Shown here piece by piece: positions 1-8,886 of a stretch of 64,000 bases of DNA (positions are counted from its first letter, which is position 1; every line of letters starts with the position of its first letter). The notes below the pieces were generated by a model. It worked only from the letters and a program-made list of their open reading frames with translations. It searched no databases and was not told the DNA's origin. The stretch comes from an uncultured Carboxylicivirga sp. Lineage in GTDB: Bacteria; Bacteroidota; Bacteroidia; Bacteroidales; Marinilabiliaceae. Both the position numbers and the translations under genes were made by a program. The stretch is taken from assembly GCF_963674565.1 (NCBI RefSeq), contig NZ_OY771430.1, forward strand, positions 496,001 to 560,000. Reading direction: 5' to 3'.

Positions 1-563
1 ATTATTTATATACAACACCCAACGAAATTAAACAGAATAGTATTTTATGGCCCCAACGGAATTCTCAAGAACAATACAAAATGTTATTAATCTCAGACAG
101 GATTCATTTTACACCAAGTGTTTTTCTTCATAATGATACCTTAAAAAAAAATGGAGGATTTGATGAACGATTTAAACTATTGGAAGATTATCCTTTGTGG
201 TTGAAACTAACTAAAGCAGGTGTTCGATTATATTTTATGAATAAAAAAACTGTATTCTATCGAAAACATTCAAAGGCAATTAATAATAGTGTAAAGGAAC
301 ATATAATAAATCCCAATTATTTTAGCAGTGAGTCGATGAGAAGGATATATACATATCCCTATTTGCCATTATTACTTTGTATTTGTCAACGTTATAACTG
401 GATTGTTAGTCAGATTTTTAGAATTGAGATTCTCAATACCAACAATAGATTTAATCTTTTTCTGTATAATTTATTGCTTATTTATTTAAATCCTGGTAAA
501 TATTTAATATGGTTTATTAAAAGACTGCCTGTAAAGAAAGATAGTATTTATACCTATTGTTAA
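1..563 (+). CDS. Glycosyltransferase family 2, C-terminal part (5' truncated)
   Basis: The reading frame is open from the left edge (phase starts at base 3) through the stop at 563, so the gene begins upstream of the window. The ATG at 81 is internal. The visible part has the pattern of a GT2 C-terminal half: a segment FDERFKLLEDYPLWLKL, in which the ED of LLEDYPL fits the family's catalytic-base region, then an FYRKHS segment and two hydrophobic stretches near the end. The family transfers sugar from a nucleotide-sugar donor on the cytoplasmic face of the inner membrane. It ends 15 bases before the next gene and is read with it. Donor and acceptor cannot be told from the sequence. Confidence 0.75.
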   Translation, partial: YLYTTPNEIKQNSILWPQRNSQEQYKMLLISDRIHFTPSVFLHNDTLKKNGGFDERFKLLEDYPLWLKLTKAGVRLYFMNKKTVFYRKHSKAINNSVKEHIINPNYFSSESMRRIYTYPYLPLLLCICQRYNWIVSQIFRIEILNTNNRFNLFLYNLLLIYLNPGKYLIWFIKRLPVKKDSIYTYC

Positions 564-578
564 AAGTTTGTTATTGTG

Positions 579-1556
579 ATGAAGTTATTAAAAAAAACTG
601 CTCTTTTAAGCTTTATTCTGATTATTGGTGTTGGATACGGATTTATAATGTCACGTTATCATCTGTTTCCCTATGGATTGATTCAAAAGGTTTATTACAA
701 CTTTTCAGGTAAAAGTAAAGGCCCCTGGTCTATTGGAATATATACAGGTGATTCTCCTTTTGTTTTACAAAGTTCAGATTCAATTCAGAATCCGATTATT
801 ACTGTTGACGATATAGATGATGTTGATGGAGTTTTTGTTGCTGATCCATTTTTACTTGTAAAAGATAGTATTTTTTATATTTATTTTGAAGTATTAAACC
901 GTGAAACAATGCAGGGAGATATAGCCTATGCTTTTAGTCAGGATCTTAAAAAATGGCAATACGGGCAGGTAGTTCTGGATGAAGAATTTCATTTATCTTA
1001 TCCGAATATATTTCAATGTAAAGGGGAAATTTATATGGTCCCCGAAAGTAATGAAGCACATTCTGTACGGTTGTATAAAGCCACAGGTTTTCCTGATAAG
1101 TTCGAATATGTAGAAAATTTGTTGGAAGGCTATCAATATGATGATCCCAATGTGTTTTATTACAATAAAAAGTGGTGGATGTTTGTCAGTAAACCTGAGC
1201 ATGATGTGATGCATTTATATTATTCAAGTGAGCTTATGGGTGAATGGAAGCTACATCCTCAGAGTCCTATCCGCCAGTTTGATAAAAAGTATTCTGGTAC
1301 TTCTGGAAGAATATTTACCTCTAATGGGAAATTATATCGTTTGGCGCAGGATTGTGAAGAGTATTATGGCAAACAAGTTTATTGCTTTGAAATTGATTCC
1401 TTAACGACAGAGTATTATCATGAGAAACTAGTTGGAACAGATCCGTTATTTAAAAAAGGTAGATCAAACTGGAATAACAAGGGTGTTCATCATGCAGATA
1501 TTCAACATATTGATGATAGATGGTTCGCTATTATTGATGGTCAAAAAAAAGAATAA
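579..1556 (+). CDS. Membrane-anchored GH43-like five-bladed beta-propeller protein
   Basis: The first 25 residues (MKLLKKTALLSFILIIGVGY...) form one membrane anchor. The rest looks like the beta-propeller found at the N-terminus of glucosamine inositolphosphorylceramide transferases and in GH43-like proteins: VADPFLLVKDSIFYIYFEV, a SYPNIFQ/VPES segment, DDPNVFYYNKKWWMFVS, and a late HHADIQ motif. The glycosyltransferase domain usually attached in the plant and formyltransferase-fused relatives is absent, so the protein may bind or trim glycan outside the membrane. GTG at 576 is an alternative start one codon upstream; ATG 579 keeps the same signal anchor. It sits inside the glycosyltransferase operon. 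Enzymatic activity is not shown by the sequence. Confidence 0.6.
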   Translation: MKLLKKTALLSFILIIGVGYGFIMSRYHLFPYGLIQKVYYNFSGKSKGPWSIGIYTGDSPFVLQSSDSIQNPIITVDDIDDVDGVFVADPFLLVKDSIFYIYFEVLNRETMQGDIAYAFSQDLKKWQYGQVVLDEEFHLSYPNIFQCKGEIYMVPESNEAHSVRLYKATGFPDKFEYVENLLEGYQYDDPNVFYYNKKWWMFVSKPEHDVMHLYYSSELMGEWKLHPQSPIRQFDKKYSGTSGRIFTSNGKLYRLAQDCEEYYGKQVYCFEIDSLTTEYYHEKLVGTDPLFKKGRSNWNNKGVHHADIQHIDDRWFAIIDGQKKE

Positions 1557-1584
1557 TTAGAAACACTTATTGATCATAAACTGA

Positions 1585-2721
1585 ATGAGAATCTTATTAC
1601 TATACGAGTATTTTAATCATAATCAACTGCTGGATAATTTAGGTAAGGAAATTGCTAAAACCAATAATTTCGTATCATCCTTTAATATTGTTAAATTTCG
1701 CTATACGAATTACAATAAAGAAAACAGACCTATCTGGATTTTATTACTCCATATTTTAATTGCTATACCAAAAGTTAGGGGAGGCTTATTACGCTGGATA
1801 CGAAAGTGGACCATTCTTAAATTAGCAGGTTCATATAATATTATTGATATTCATTATTTTAGTGTCTTCTATGATGAACTCATTCCTATCTTGAAGGCTA
1901 GGGGTAAAAAGATCAAGATAACAGTTTGGGGTTCTGATTTTTATAGGGTAGATCAAAAACGGAAAGAGGAACAAAGACTTTTGTATAGACAGGTTGATAT
2001 CATCCAATTGGAAACAGAGCAGGTCAAAGATCAATTTCTTCAGGATTTTCCTGAATTTAAGGCTAAAATCAGAGTTGCTCATTTTGGAAATATTCAGTTA
2101 ACGCATTTGGATAAGATACTAAACGATAACTGTAAAATGGAATGTAAACAGAATATTGGGATTCCTATAGATAAACTGGTTATTACCTGTGGTACTAATG
2201 GAAGCATTGGACATCAACATGAATTGTTACTCAATAAGATTTCTGAATTGCCTCAGCAACTGAAGGATAATATTTTTTTGCTTATTCCAATGAATTATGG
2301 AGGGAGTGCTGAGTATATTAAATTGGTGATTAAAAAAGCAAGTAAGCTTAATATTCCTTATCGGGTTATAACCGGATTTATGTCAACTAAGGAATTTTCC
2401 AATTATATTATTGCCAGTGATATCATAATCACTATTCAGATAAGTGATACCTTTTCGGCGGCCATTCAGGAGTATTTATTTGCTTCGAATGTTTTATTGG
2501 CAGGAAAATGGTTACCCTATCAGGTTTTTACTGATAATAATGTTTACTTTAAAATAGTAGATTTAGAAAACTTAGAAGATACGCTAAAAGACACCATTAT
2601 TTCGGTTGATAAGTATAGGCAATTAGGAGTTAAAAACCCTGTTAATATTTTTAAGTTATCCTCCTGGTCTGGAGTGATTGAAAACTGGTTAAGTATATAT
2701 AATGAGATAAAAATAGCCTAA
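1585..2721 (+). CDS. GT-B fold glycosyltransferase, WecF/GT4-like
   Basis: This 378-residue protein starts with the Rossmann strand MRILLLYEYF and has a second nucleotide-binding half beginning near LVITCGTNGSIGHQHE. The segment LLIPMNYGGSAEYIKLV resembles the 4-N-acetylfucosaminyltransferase WecF family, which adds a sugar to a lipid-linked disaccharide. No membrane segment beyond a short hydrophobic patch (ILLLHILIAIP) is present, so it probably acts on the cytoplasmic membrane surface. The stop codon shares a base with the start of the next gene (TAATG), showing translational coupling. The donor sugar is unknown; the WecF link rests on one motif and is tentative. Confidence 0.65.
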   Translation: MRILLLYEYFNHNQLLDNLGKEIAKTNNFVSSFNIVKFRYTNYNKENRPIWILLLHILIAIPKVRGGLLRWIRKWTILKLAGSYNIIDIHYFSVFYDELIPILKARGKKIKITVWGSDFYRVDQKRKEEQRLLYRQVDIIQLETEQVKDQFLQDFPEFKAKIRVAHFGNIQLTHLDKILNDNCKMECKQNIGIPIDKLVITCGTNGSIGHQHELLLNKISELPQQLKDNIFLLIPMNYGGSAEYIKLVIKKASKLNIPYRVITGFMSTKEFSNYIIASDIIITIQISDTFSAAIQEYLFASNVLLAGKWLPYQVFTDNNVYFKIVDLENLEDTLKDTIISVDKYRQLGVKNPVNIFKLSSWSGVIENWLSIYNEIKIA

Positions 2722-3749
2722 TGATTCGATTGTCTGTTATAATTCCAATGTACAATGTGGCTCCTTATGTGGAGCGTTGCATCAGAAGTTTGGAGAATCA
2801 GGATATACCAAAAGATCAGTTTGAATTAATTTGCATTAATGATGGTTCACCTGATAATTGTAGTAATATTGTTGAGGACTTAAAGCGGGAATTCAATAAT
2901 ATACTATTAATCAATCAGGAAAATCAAGGGGTATCCCGGGCAAGAAATAATGGGATTAAAAAGGCAAAAGGTGAATACCTGCTTTTTATTGATCCTGATG
3001 ATTATGTGGAACCAAATAGTTTTAACAGAGTTTTGAATAATGTATCCGCTTACAATGCCGAAGTTTCATTTTTGGGATTCACAGTTTTTAATGAATTTGG
3101 AAAGGAAAGAATAAGAATCTTTAACGAAAAATTTTGTAATGAAAGGTATATAGGGATTGATGCCTATTTTGCGGGTAGAGGTGACGGTCAAACAGATCCT
3201 GACAGAATGTGGGCTATATTATATAAGTCAGAATTTATAAAAAAGAATAAGTTATTTTTTCTGCCAAATGTTCCTTATTTAGAAGATGGAGAACTAATTG
3301 CGCGAATACTTTGCTTGGCAAAAATATGTATCTTTGATGGACATTCTTTTTATCAAAGAACATCAAGGCCGGGTTCCGCTACTCATTCTAACTTATATTA
3401 CTCTGAAAAAGCCATTAATGGCTTCTTAATTGCAGCACAGAATCTTAAACAATTTCAAGCTCAAACTAATCTAAGTCCGGAACAAAAAAAGTTTTTAAAT
3501 CAACCCATAAATAAATTTGTGTTATTAACCTTAAATGCCGCATTACAAAAGCCAGTATTTAAAAATTATTTAAAAATAAAAAGATGCCTTAAAGATGTTG
3601 GGTTTTCCAAGTTGGGAACAGATGGTTTGCAATCTCCATACAAAGAATTAACACCTATATATAATTCCTTTCTAATTTATTTTTTATTTAGAGCCTTTTA
3701 CCGTAACTGTAAATCATTCATAAAGCAAATCGTTTATAATAGGAATTAA
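2721..3749 (+). CDS. Glycosyltransferase family 2
   Basis: This is a complete GT2 enzyme of 342 residues with an N-terminal GT-A fold: SVIIPMYN at residues 5-12, NDGS at 40-43 (nucleotide binding), GVSRARNNG near 70-78, and the metal-binding DPDD at 91-94. The later segment PYLEDGELI contains the ED pair expected for the catalytic base. The last 60 residues are basic and hydrophobic, fitting membrane association. It overlaps the preceding gene by one base (TAATG). The family transfers sugars with inversion from UDP/GDP/dTDP donors; the actual substrate is not readable from sequence. Likely one step of repeat-unit assembly on the lipid carrier. Confidence 0.85.
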   Translation: MIRLSVIIPMYNVAPYVERCIRSLENQDIPKDQFELICINDGSPDNCSNIVEDLKREFNNILLINQENQGVSRARNNGIKKAKGEYLLFIDPDDYVEPNSFNRVLNNVSAYNAEVSFLGFTVFNEFGKERIRIFNEKFCNERYIGIDAYFAGRGDGQTDPDRMWAILYKSEFIKKNKLFFLPNVPYLEDGELIARILCLAKICIFDGHSFYQRTSRPGSATHSNLYYSEKAINGFLIAAQNLKQFQAQTNLSPEQKKFLNQPINKFVLLTLNAALQKPVFKNYLKIKRCLKDVGFSKLGTDGLQSPYKELTPIYNSFLIYFLFRAFYRNCKSFIKQIVYNRN

Positions 3750-3781
3750 TAATTTAAAATAAAGAAAGTCAATTATATACT

Positions 3782-4891
3782 ATGTTTGGTAAAAAAAGAA
3801 TTCTTTTAGTATCCAGTGCCTTTTATCCAGAAATATCACCGAGAAGTTTCAGGGCTACAGAGTTGGCCAAAGAACTATCCAGGCAAGGGCATGTGGTTAT
3901 GGTCATTTCAAAATACAGAGCACACGATTATGATGAGTTATTAAATGAATATCCCTTTCAACTGAAAATGTGGAAACCAGCTGCATTTAAACCCATTTCT
4001 TCCATGCGATGGCTAAAAGGAACCGGTTTGGACCGTTTTTTAACCAGAATACTTGCCTTATTGTTTGAATACCCGGTTATTGAAGAAATGTTTAGGGTGA
4101 AGCATATGCTTAAAAAGGAAGTTGGGTATGATTTGCTTCTTTCTTTTGCAGTGCCATACCCGGTTCATTGGGGTGTTGCCTGGGCAAGGAAGAAAAAACA
4201 TCAGATTGCTCAAACATGGATAGCTGATTGTGGTGATCCTTATATGGGAGATCGCCTGGATTCGTTTCGTAAACTTTTTTATTTTAGTTATCTTGAAAAG
4301 TGGTTTTGCAGAAAAGCCGAATTTATAACGATACCGGTTGAAAGTGCCATACCGGCTTATTATAAGGAATTTCATCATAAAATACGAATTATTCCTCAGG
4401 GCTTCTCTTTTAATTTAAATGAAAGGAAAAATAGACAACCAGATAACAATATTCCTCATTTTGCATATGCAGGAGGTTTTTTAGCCGGTATAAGGGATCC
4501 CCGACCTTTATTGAGTTTTCTATCCAATTTAGAAGAACCGTTTCGATTCTATGTTTATACCAATCAAAGGGAACTACTCAATGATTATATCCCATTGCTT
4601 GGAGATAAGTTGATAATCAGTGATTTCATTCCCCGAGATCTATTAATGGATAAATTGGTAGAAATGGATTTCTTAATCAACTTTGATAATGGTACCACTT
4701 TAAATGTACCGAGTAAACTGATTGATTATATCATCACCAATCGACCTGTACTAAATATTTATTATGACTTAAACAAAACAAATGTTCTGGAATTTTTAAA
4801 GGGAAATTACTCAGCACGAATGGATTTGCCGGGTCCGGAGCATTATCATATTGAAAAAGTTGTGGGGCAATTTATGGAATTAAAATATTAA
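3782..4891 (+). CDS. Glycosyltransferase family 4-like protein
   Basis: The protein has 369 residues and begins KRILLVSSAFYPEISPRSFRATELAKEL, the usual opening of GT4-type GT-B enzymes, where a Rossmann strand is followed by an acceptor-binding loop and helix. The donor half contains FAYAGGFLAGIRDPRPLL and ends with NVPSKLIDYIITNRPVLNI, the region that contacts the nucleotide sugar. The strict EX7E motif is not obvious, so it may be a divergent member. It lies 32 bases after the GT2 gene and only 4 bases before the polymerase gene, consistent with one operon. Substrate unknown. Confidence 0.7.
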   Translation: MFGKKRILLVSSAFYPEISPRSFRATELAKELSRQGHVVMVISKYRAHDYDELLNEYPFQLKMWKPAAFKPISSMRWLKGTGLDRFLTRILALLFEYPVIEEMFRVKHMLKKEVGYDLLLSFAVPYPVHWGVAWARKKKHQIAQTWIADCGDPYMGDRLDSFRKLFYFSYLEKWFCRKAEFITIPVESAIPAYYKEFHHKIRIIPQGFSFNLNERKNRQPDNNIPHFAYAGGFLAGIRDPRPLLSFLSNLEEPFRFYVYTNQRELLNDYIPLLGDKLIISDFIPRDLLMDKLVEMDFLINFDNGTTLNVPSKLIDYIITNRPVLNIYYDLNKTNVLEFLKGNYSARMDLPGPEHYHIEKVVGQFMELKY

Positions 4892-4895
4892 GCAT

Positions 4896-6155
4896 TTGGA
4901 TATTACAATCCCCCAAAAAGATAATTCTTATTTAGCAGGATCAAACGCAAAAACCTATTTATTGTTGTTTTTGTTTTGGCCATTTCTGGCTTTTGTTTTG
5001 GCCATAATCAACTATAGTCAACAAACGGCAAGAAAAGTAATTTATATTTTTTTGATCTACTATGGTTTCTCATTTGTAAATGAAAATATGTATGTTGATG
5101 CCTTTAGATATGCAAAAAGATTTATAATGACAGCGGAATTACCTTTTTCTGATTTTTTCGTAATTGTTGGTGGATTATATACTGATTCTTCTGTTGATAT
5201 TATTGAACCTTTAAGCCGTTTTATTATATCCAGGTTTACAGATAATCCTCAGTTTTTCTTTGCTTTTTGGGTGGCTTTTATGGGGTTCTTCTATTTGAAA
5301 TCCATTAATCTGTTGTACAGTAAGTATCAGGAAAATCCAAATACTACAAGTCTTGTTCTTTTGTTATTTTTTATTTTTACTGTGCCTATTACTGCAGTGA
5401 GTGGCATAAGAATGCCTACAGCCATGTGGATTTTCTTTTATGCTGCCTATCATGTGGTGCTCTATCGTGATAAAAGATATTTATTGTTAGCTTTATCAGC
5501 ATCGTTGGTTCACTGGAGCTTTTTAACAGCAAATGCTGTATTACTCCTTTATTTTTTTGCAGGTAACCGGAACTGGCTGTATTTACCATTGACAGTAGTC
5601 TCCTTTATTGTACCCAACCTTTTAGCCCCCTTGTTTAAGAACCTAGCTCAAAGTGTAGGTGGAGCCATTCAAGATCGCTACAAAGGTTATTCCAATGAAG
5701 ACTATATTGAAGGAATACAGCAATCCTACGAAGGAGCATCCTGGTTTATGGGTTTATTTGAAAATTTAGCATTGTATTTTTTATTGTTTAGTATTGTTTA
5801 TATTCAACTAAAGGATAGAAAGATAATGCAGGAAAGTTACGAAAAGAACTTATATAGTTTTTTATTATTGTTTTTAGCCTTTATTAATTTTGGACAAATC
5901 ATTCCCAGTTTTGGAGGGCGTTTTCAAATATTATTTTATCTTCTGGCCACAACTTATGTATTTCTATATAGTGTCAAGATTAAAAATCAACCTTTACATA
6001 TTATAAAGCTTATAGGAATCTTTCCAATATTGCTGTTTTGTGCCATTCAATTTCGAATGGGATCAGAAAGTATTAATGCATGGATTTTTTATCCAGGCTT
6101 TGGTTTAAGTGCTTTGGTCCGGGAACTTTCTTTGGCAGAGCTTATGTTTAATTAG
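4896..6155 (+). CDS. EpsG/Wzy-like polysaccharide polymerase
   Basis: This 419-residue polytopic protein has about ten hydrophobic segments (for example LLLFLFWPFLAFVLAIINY and LLLFLAFINFGQIIP) and the EpsG-family look: an early conserved stretch ENMYVDAFRYAKRF, a FFAFWVAFMGFFYLKS helix and the SGIRMPTAMWIFFYA segment. EpsG proteins are the Wzy-type polymerases of Wzx/Wzy exopolysaccharide systems and join repeat units at the periplasmic face. The start is a TTG at 4896, because the next ATG lies behind the first membrane segment. It is the only polymerase candidate in the window. Confidence 0.75.
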   Translation: MDITIPQKDNSYLAGSNAKTYLLLFLFWPFLAFVLAIINYSQQTARKVIYIFLIYYGFSFVNENMYVDAFRYAKRFIMTAELPFSDFFVIVGGLYTDSSVDIIEPLSRFIISRFTDNPQFFFAFWVAFMGFFYLKSINLLYSKYQENPNTTSLVLLLFFIFTVPITAVSGIRMPTAMWIFFYAAYHVVLYRDKRYLLLALSASLVHWSFLTANAVLLLYFFAGNRNWLYLPLTVVSFIVPNLLAPLFKNLAQSVGGAIQDRYKGYSNEDYIEGIQQSYEGASWFMGLFENLALYFLLFSIVYIQLKDRKIMQESYEKNLYSFLLLFLAFINFGQIIPSFGGRFQILFYLLATTYVFLYSVKIKNQPLHIIKLIGIFPILLFCAIQFRMGSESINAWIFYPGFGLSALVRELSLAELMFN

Positions 6156-6218
6156 TAGACATGATTAGCCTCAATACATTTGTCGAATTGATTTTAAATA
6201 TTATTAAAATGTGGCTAA

Positions 6219-7343
6219 ATGAAATTATCTAAAATAAAAACAGCAATTACCCAGAGAATGGTGAATATCCCCGGATTTCGATCCAATGATCCTATTCTTG
6301 TACTTGAAAGTGATGACTGGGGAAGTATTCGAATGCCTGATCAGAAAGTTTATAATGATCTTTTAAATAATGGTTATGAAATAGCTCAATCGGACTATAA
6401 TCGTCTGGATACTCTGGAGAGTAATAAAGATTTAGAGGCCTTATTTGAGGTCTTAAAACGGTATAAAGATCATTCGGGACAACATCCTGTTATTACAGCT
6501 AATACGATTGTTGGCAATCCTGATTTTGAAAAAATTGAGGCTTCGGATTTTAAAGAGTATTATTATGAGACAGTAACTGATACCCTAAATCGTTATAAGA
6601 GCAGAGATCAGGTTAAAGAACTTTGGATGCAAGGTTATAATGAAGGAGTGTATCATCCCCAGTTTCATGGGCGTGAACATGTGAATATAGTCAGGTGGCT
6701 GGAGGCCTTGCAGAAAAAAACACCTGAAATCATGTACACGTTTAAGCATAAAACAACTTTTTCCGGTATTGGTGATTACAACTTTATGGAGGTTCTGGAT
6801 TATAATTCACCTGAAGATCTTAAGATTATGAATCAAAGTCTGGAGGAGGGGCTTAAGATGTTTCAGGATCTGTTTGGCTACCCATCCAAATCCTTTATAC
6901 CTCCATGTTATGCCTGGGATAGTCATATTGAAGAAACATTGGCGAAAAATGGGGTTAAATATCTTCAGGGATTATTTATTCAGTCTGTTCCAACCGGAAC
7001 ATTTGGCAATTATAAACGGAAATATCATTTTATGGGAAGTCAAAACCAATTTGGTCAATATTATTTAATACGGAATGCATTTTTCGAGCCTTCTTTAAAT
7101 AATAGTAGTGATCCAGTTGGTGAGTGTTTAAGTAGGGTTGATCTGGCATTCAAATGGAAAAAGCCAGCTATTATTAGTTCACATCGTATTAATTTTATGG
7201 GATCGTTGGTTGAAAACAACAGAACACGGAATCTGGAATTGCTGGATGAACTGTTAAAAAACATCTTGAAAAAATGGCCTGATGTAAGGTTTATGAGTTC
7301 AGATCAGCTTGGAGACCTCATTTCTGAATGTGATAAAAAATAA
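6219..7343 (+). CDS. Polysaccharide deacetylase-like protein (DDWG type), copy 1
   Basis: This 374-residue protein carries signatures of a NodB-like deacetylase barrel in a divergent form: LVLESDDWGSIRMP with the Asp pair at 32-33, HGREH at 150-154, a FIPPCYAW segment near 226-233 and SSHRINF at 320-326. In the NodB family an Asp and two His bind the metal and Asp/His act in catalysis, removing acetyl from GlcNAc-type sugars. There is no signal peptide, so a cytoplasmic or membrane-surface location is suggested, unlike most polymer deacetylases. It is a full-length paralogue of the protein at 15126-16247. The assignment as an enzyme is by motif only. Confidence 0.6.
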   Translation: MKLSKIKTAITQRMVNIPGFRSNDPILVLESDDWGSIRMPDQKVYNDLLNNGYEIAQSDYNRLDTLESNKDLEALFEVLKRYKDHSGQHPVITANTIVGNPDFEKIEASDFKEYYYETVTDTLNRYKSRDQVKELWMQGYNEGVYHPQFHGREHVNIVRWLEALQKKTPEIMYTFKHKTTFSGIGDYNFMEVLDYNSPEDLKIMNQSLEEGLKMFQDLFGYPSKSFIPPCYAWDSHIEETLAKNGVKYLQGLFIQSVPTGTFGNYKRKYHFMGSQNQFGQYYLIRNAFFEPSLNNSSDPVGECLSRVDLAFKWKKPAIISSHRINFMGSLVENNRTRNLELLDELLKNILKKWPDVRFMSSDQLGDLISECDKK

Positions 7344-7495
7344 GTAGTGAATTTAAGTGTTAGTTATAAGTTTTAAATGTTAAGTTAAAGTTTATTATCT
7401 TGTTGATATTCTGGTGTTAGTTTTAAAATGACAACTAAAAATTCATTACTTATAACTCAAAACAGATTAGTTATTAATTAAACTAAAATTATAAA

Positions 7496-8638
7496 GTGAA
7501 AACCGACCCCATAAATATCCTGTTTACCGGTGATATTTGTCCCATAAACAGGATAGAAGAGTTAGCCCTAAAAGGTGACTATGCATCTATTTTCAATGAT
7601 TTTATGGATGTATTTCAGGGGAATGACCTGAATATTGTTGATCTGGAATGTCCCTTAACAGAGCACAATCATGTTCGACCAAAGACAGGACCTTATCAGA
7701 AAGCTCATCCTGATTGCATTAAATTACTGAAATATGCAGGAGTTAATGTTGCAGCTATGGCTAACAATCATATTATGGATTACGGAAGTAAAGGTGCTTC
7801 GGATACTATCGATTTATGCCGAAATAGTCAAATTGAAACAATTGGGATTGGTAAAAATGATGGTGAGGCTGCACAACCTTATACTATAGAGATCAACGGT
7901 AAAAAGATCGCCATCCTAAGTTTTGCTGATGATGAATTTATATCCACTCCTGATAATGGCTTTTTTTCTAATCCTTTGGATATTATTGAAGCATCCTATT
8001 CCATTGAGAAGGCCCGGTCTGAACATGATTATGTATTTGTAATTGTTCATGCAGGGAATGAATTTTATGAGTTACCTTCCCCCAGAACAAAGAAATTATA
8101 CCGATTCTTAATTGATAGGGGCGCTGATGCTGTGATTGCTCACCATACTCATGCTTTTTCAGGATATGAGGTTTATAATGGTAAGCCTGTTTTTTATGGC
8201 TTGGGTAATTTTATTTATGATTGGCCTGGTAAAACCAACAGTCCATGGAATAAGGGTTACGTGGTTAAGTTTTCGATCGATGACCAACTTCACTATAAGA
8301 TCATTCCTTTAAAACAAAGTAATTTGCAACCGGGTGTTTTTCATTTGAATGCTGATGAAGAACATTTCTTTAATCAAGAAATGGAGCGATTAAATGGGAT
8401 CATCAATGATGACGAACAGTTGGAATTAGCCTTTCAAAAATACTGTGAAGGAGTTAAACCCATGTATGATACATTTATTGAACCATGGTTTGGAAAATAT
8501 ATTACAGCATTACGAAAGCGTGGATTATTTCCCAATCTTATGTCCAAAAGAAAACGATTATTATTATTAAATATCATCCGATGTGAATCCCATCGTGACG
8601 TTTTACTTAGGATGCTAAAACCTTATGAAAAACAATAA
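7496..8638 (+). CDS. CapA family metallophosphatase-like protein
   Basis: The 380-residue protein shows the CapA/PgsA pattern in order: INILFTGDICP (Asp at 13), VDLECPLT at 48-55, MANNHIMDYG at 88-97, VIVHAGNEFY at 183-191, AHHTHAFSGYEVYNGKPVF from 215, and YGLGNFIYD at 234-242. These fit a calcineurin-like metallophosphatase fold. In Bacillus CapA is part of poly-gamma-glutamate synthesis or export; in polysaccharide loci its reaction is not settled. No CapB/CapC partner is visible here and no signal peptide is seen, so a poly-glutamate role is not supported. The start is GTG at 7496. A 152-base A/T-rich gap separates it from the deacetylase-like gene. Confidence 0.75.
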   Translation: MKTDPINILFTGDICPINRIEELALKGDYASIFNDFMDVFQGNDLNIVDLECPLTEHNHVRPKTGPYQKAHPDCIKLLKYAGVNVAAMANNHIMDYGSKGASDTIDLCRNSQIETIGIGKNDGEAAQPYTIEINGKKIAILSFADDEFISTPDNGFFSNPLDIIEASYSIEKARSEHDYVFVIVHAGNEFYELPSPRTKKLYRFLIDRGADAVIAHHTHAFSGYEVYNGKPVFYGLGNFIYDWPGKTNSPWNKGYVVKFSIDDQLHYKIIPLKQSNLQPGVFHLNADEEHFFNQEMERLNGIINDDEQLELAFQKYCEGVKPMYDTFIEPWFGKYITALRKRGLFPNLMSKRKRLLLLNIIRCESHRDVLLRMLKPYEKQ

Positions 8639-8886
8639 ACTCATAGAATGAGAGCAACGGTGTGGAGAGTAAAGTGTTGAGAAAAAAGTATAAGGAGTTG
8701 AGTCAAGAGAGATGAGTGGAGAGAATAAAGAAAAAAGCGTAGAGGAATTAGTATAAAGCGTAACGAAAGATGAGTGTTGAGTTAAGAGTTTTAAGTTAGG
8801 ATTATTACTACTTAAAACTCACCACTTAAAACATTCAAGGATTAGCCATCCACTATCAACTAACAATTAACCACTAAAAACTACCT
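8639..8886. other. Low-complexity spacer with an 11-bp inverted repeat
   Basis: The left part is purine-rich on the + strand with many GAGT/AAAG words; the right part is poor in G. The arms gagttttaagt (8786-8796) and acttaaaactc (8810-8820) form a perfect 11-bp stem with a 13-base loop. No U-run follows, so it is not a typical terminator. It sits in the leader of the asparagine synthase gene and could affect its expression. No coding sequence is seen. Confidence 0.4.

Noticed and set aside
4058..4378. 106-codon - strand open frame opposite the GT4-like gene
   Set aside because: Antisense to a gene with clear glycosyltransferase motifs; no independent support.
7344..7495. Long-range inverted repeat agttataagt/acttataact (7362-7371 and 7448-7457) as an RNA element
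   Set aside because: Arms are A/T-only apart from two bases, 76 bases apart, and several alternative pairings of similar quality exist in this low-complexity gap.
7496..8638. Poly-gamma-glutamate synthesis system
   Set aside because: Only the CapA-like protein is present; no CapB/CapC-like ligase or membrane partner is visible.
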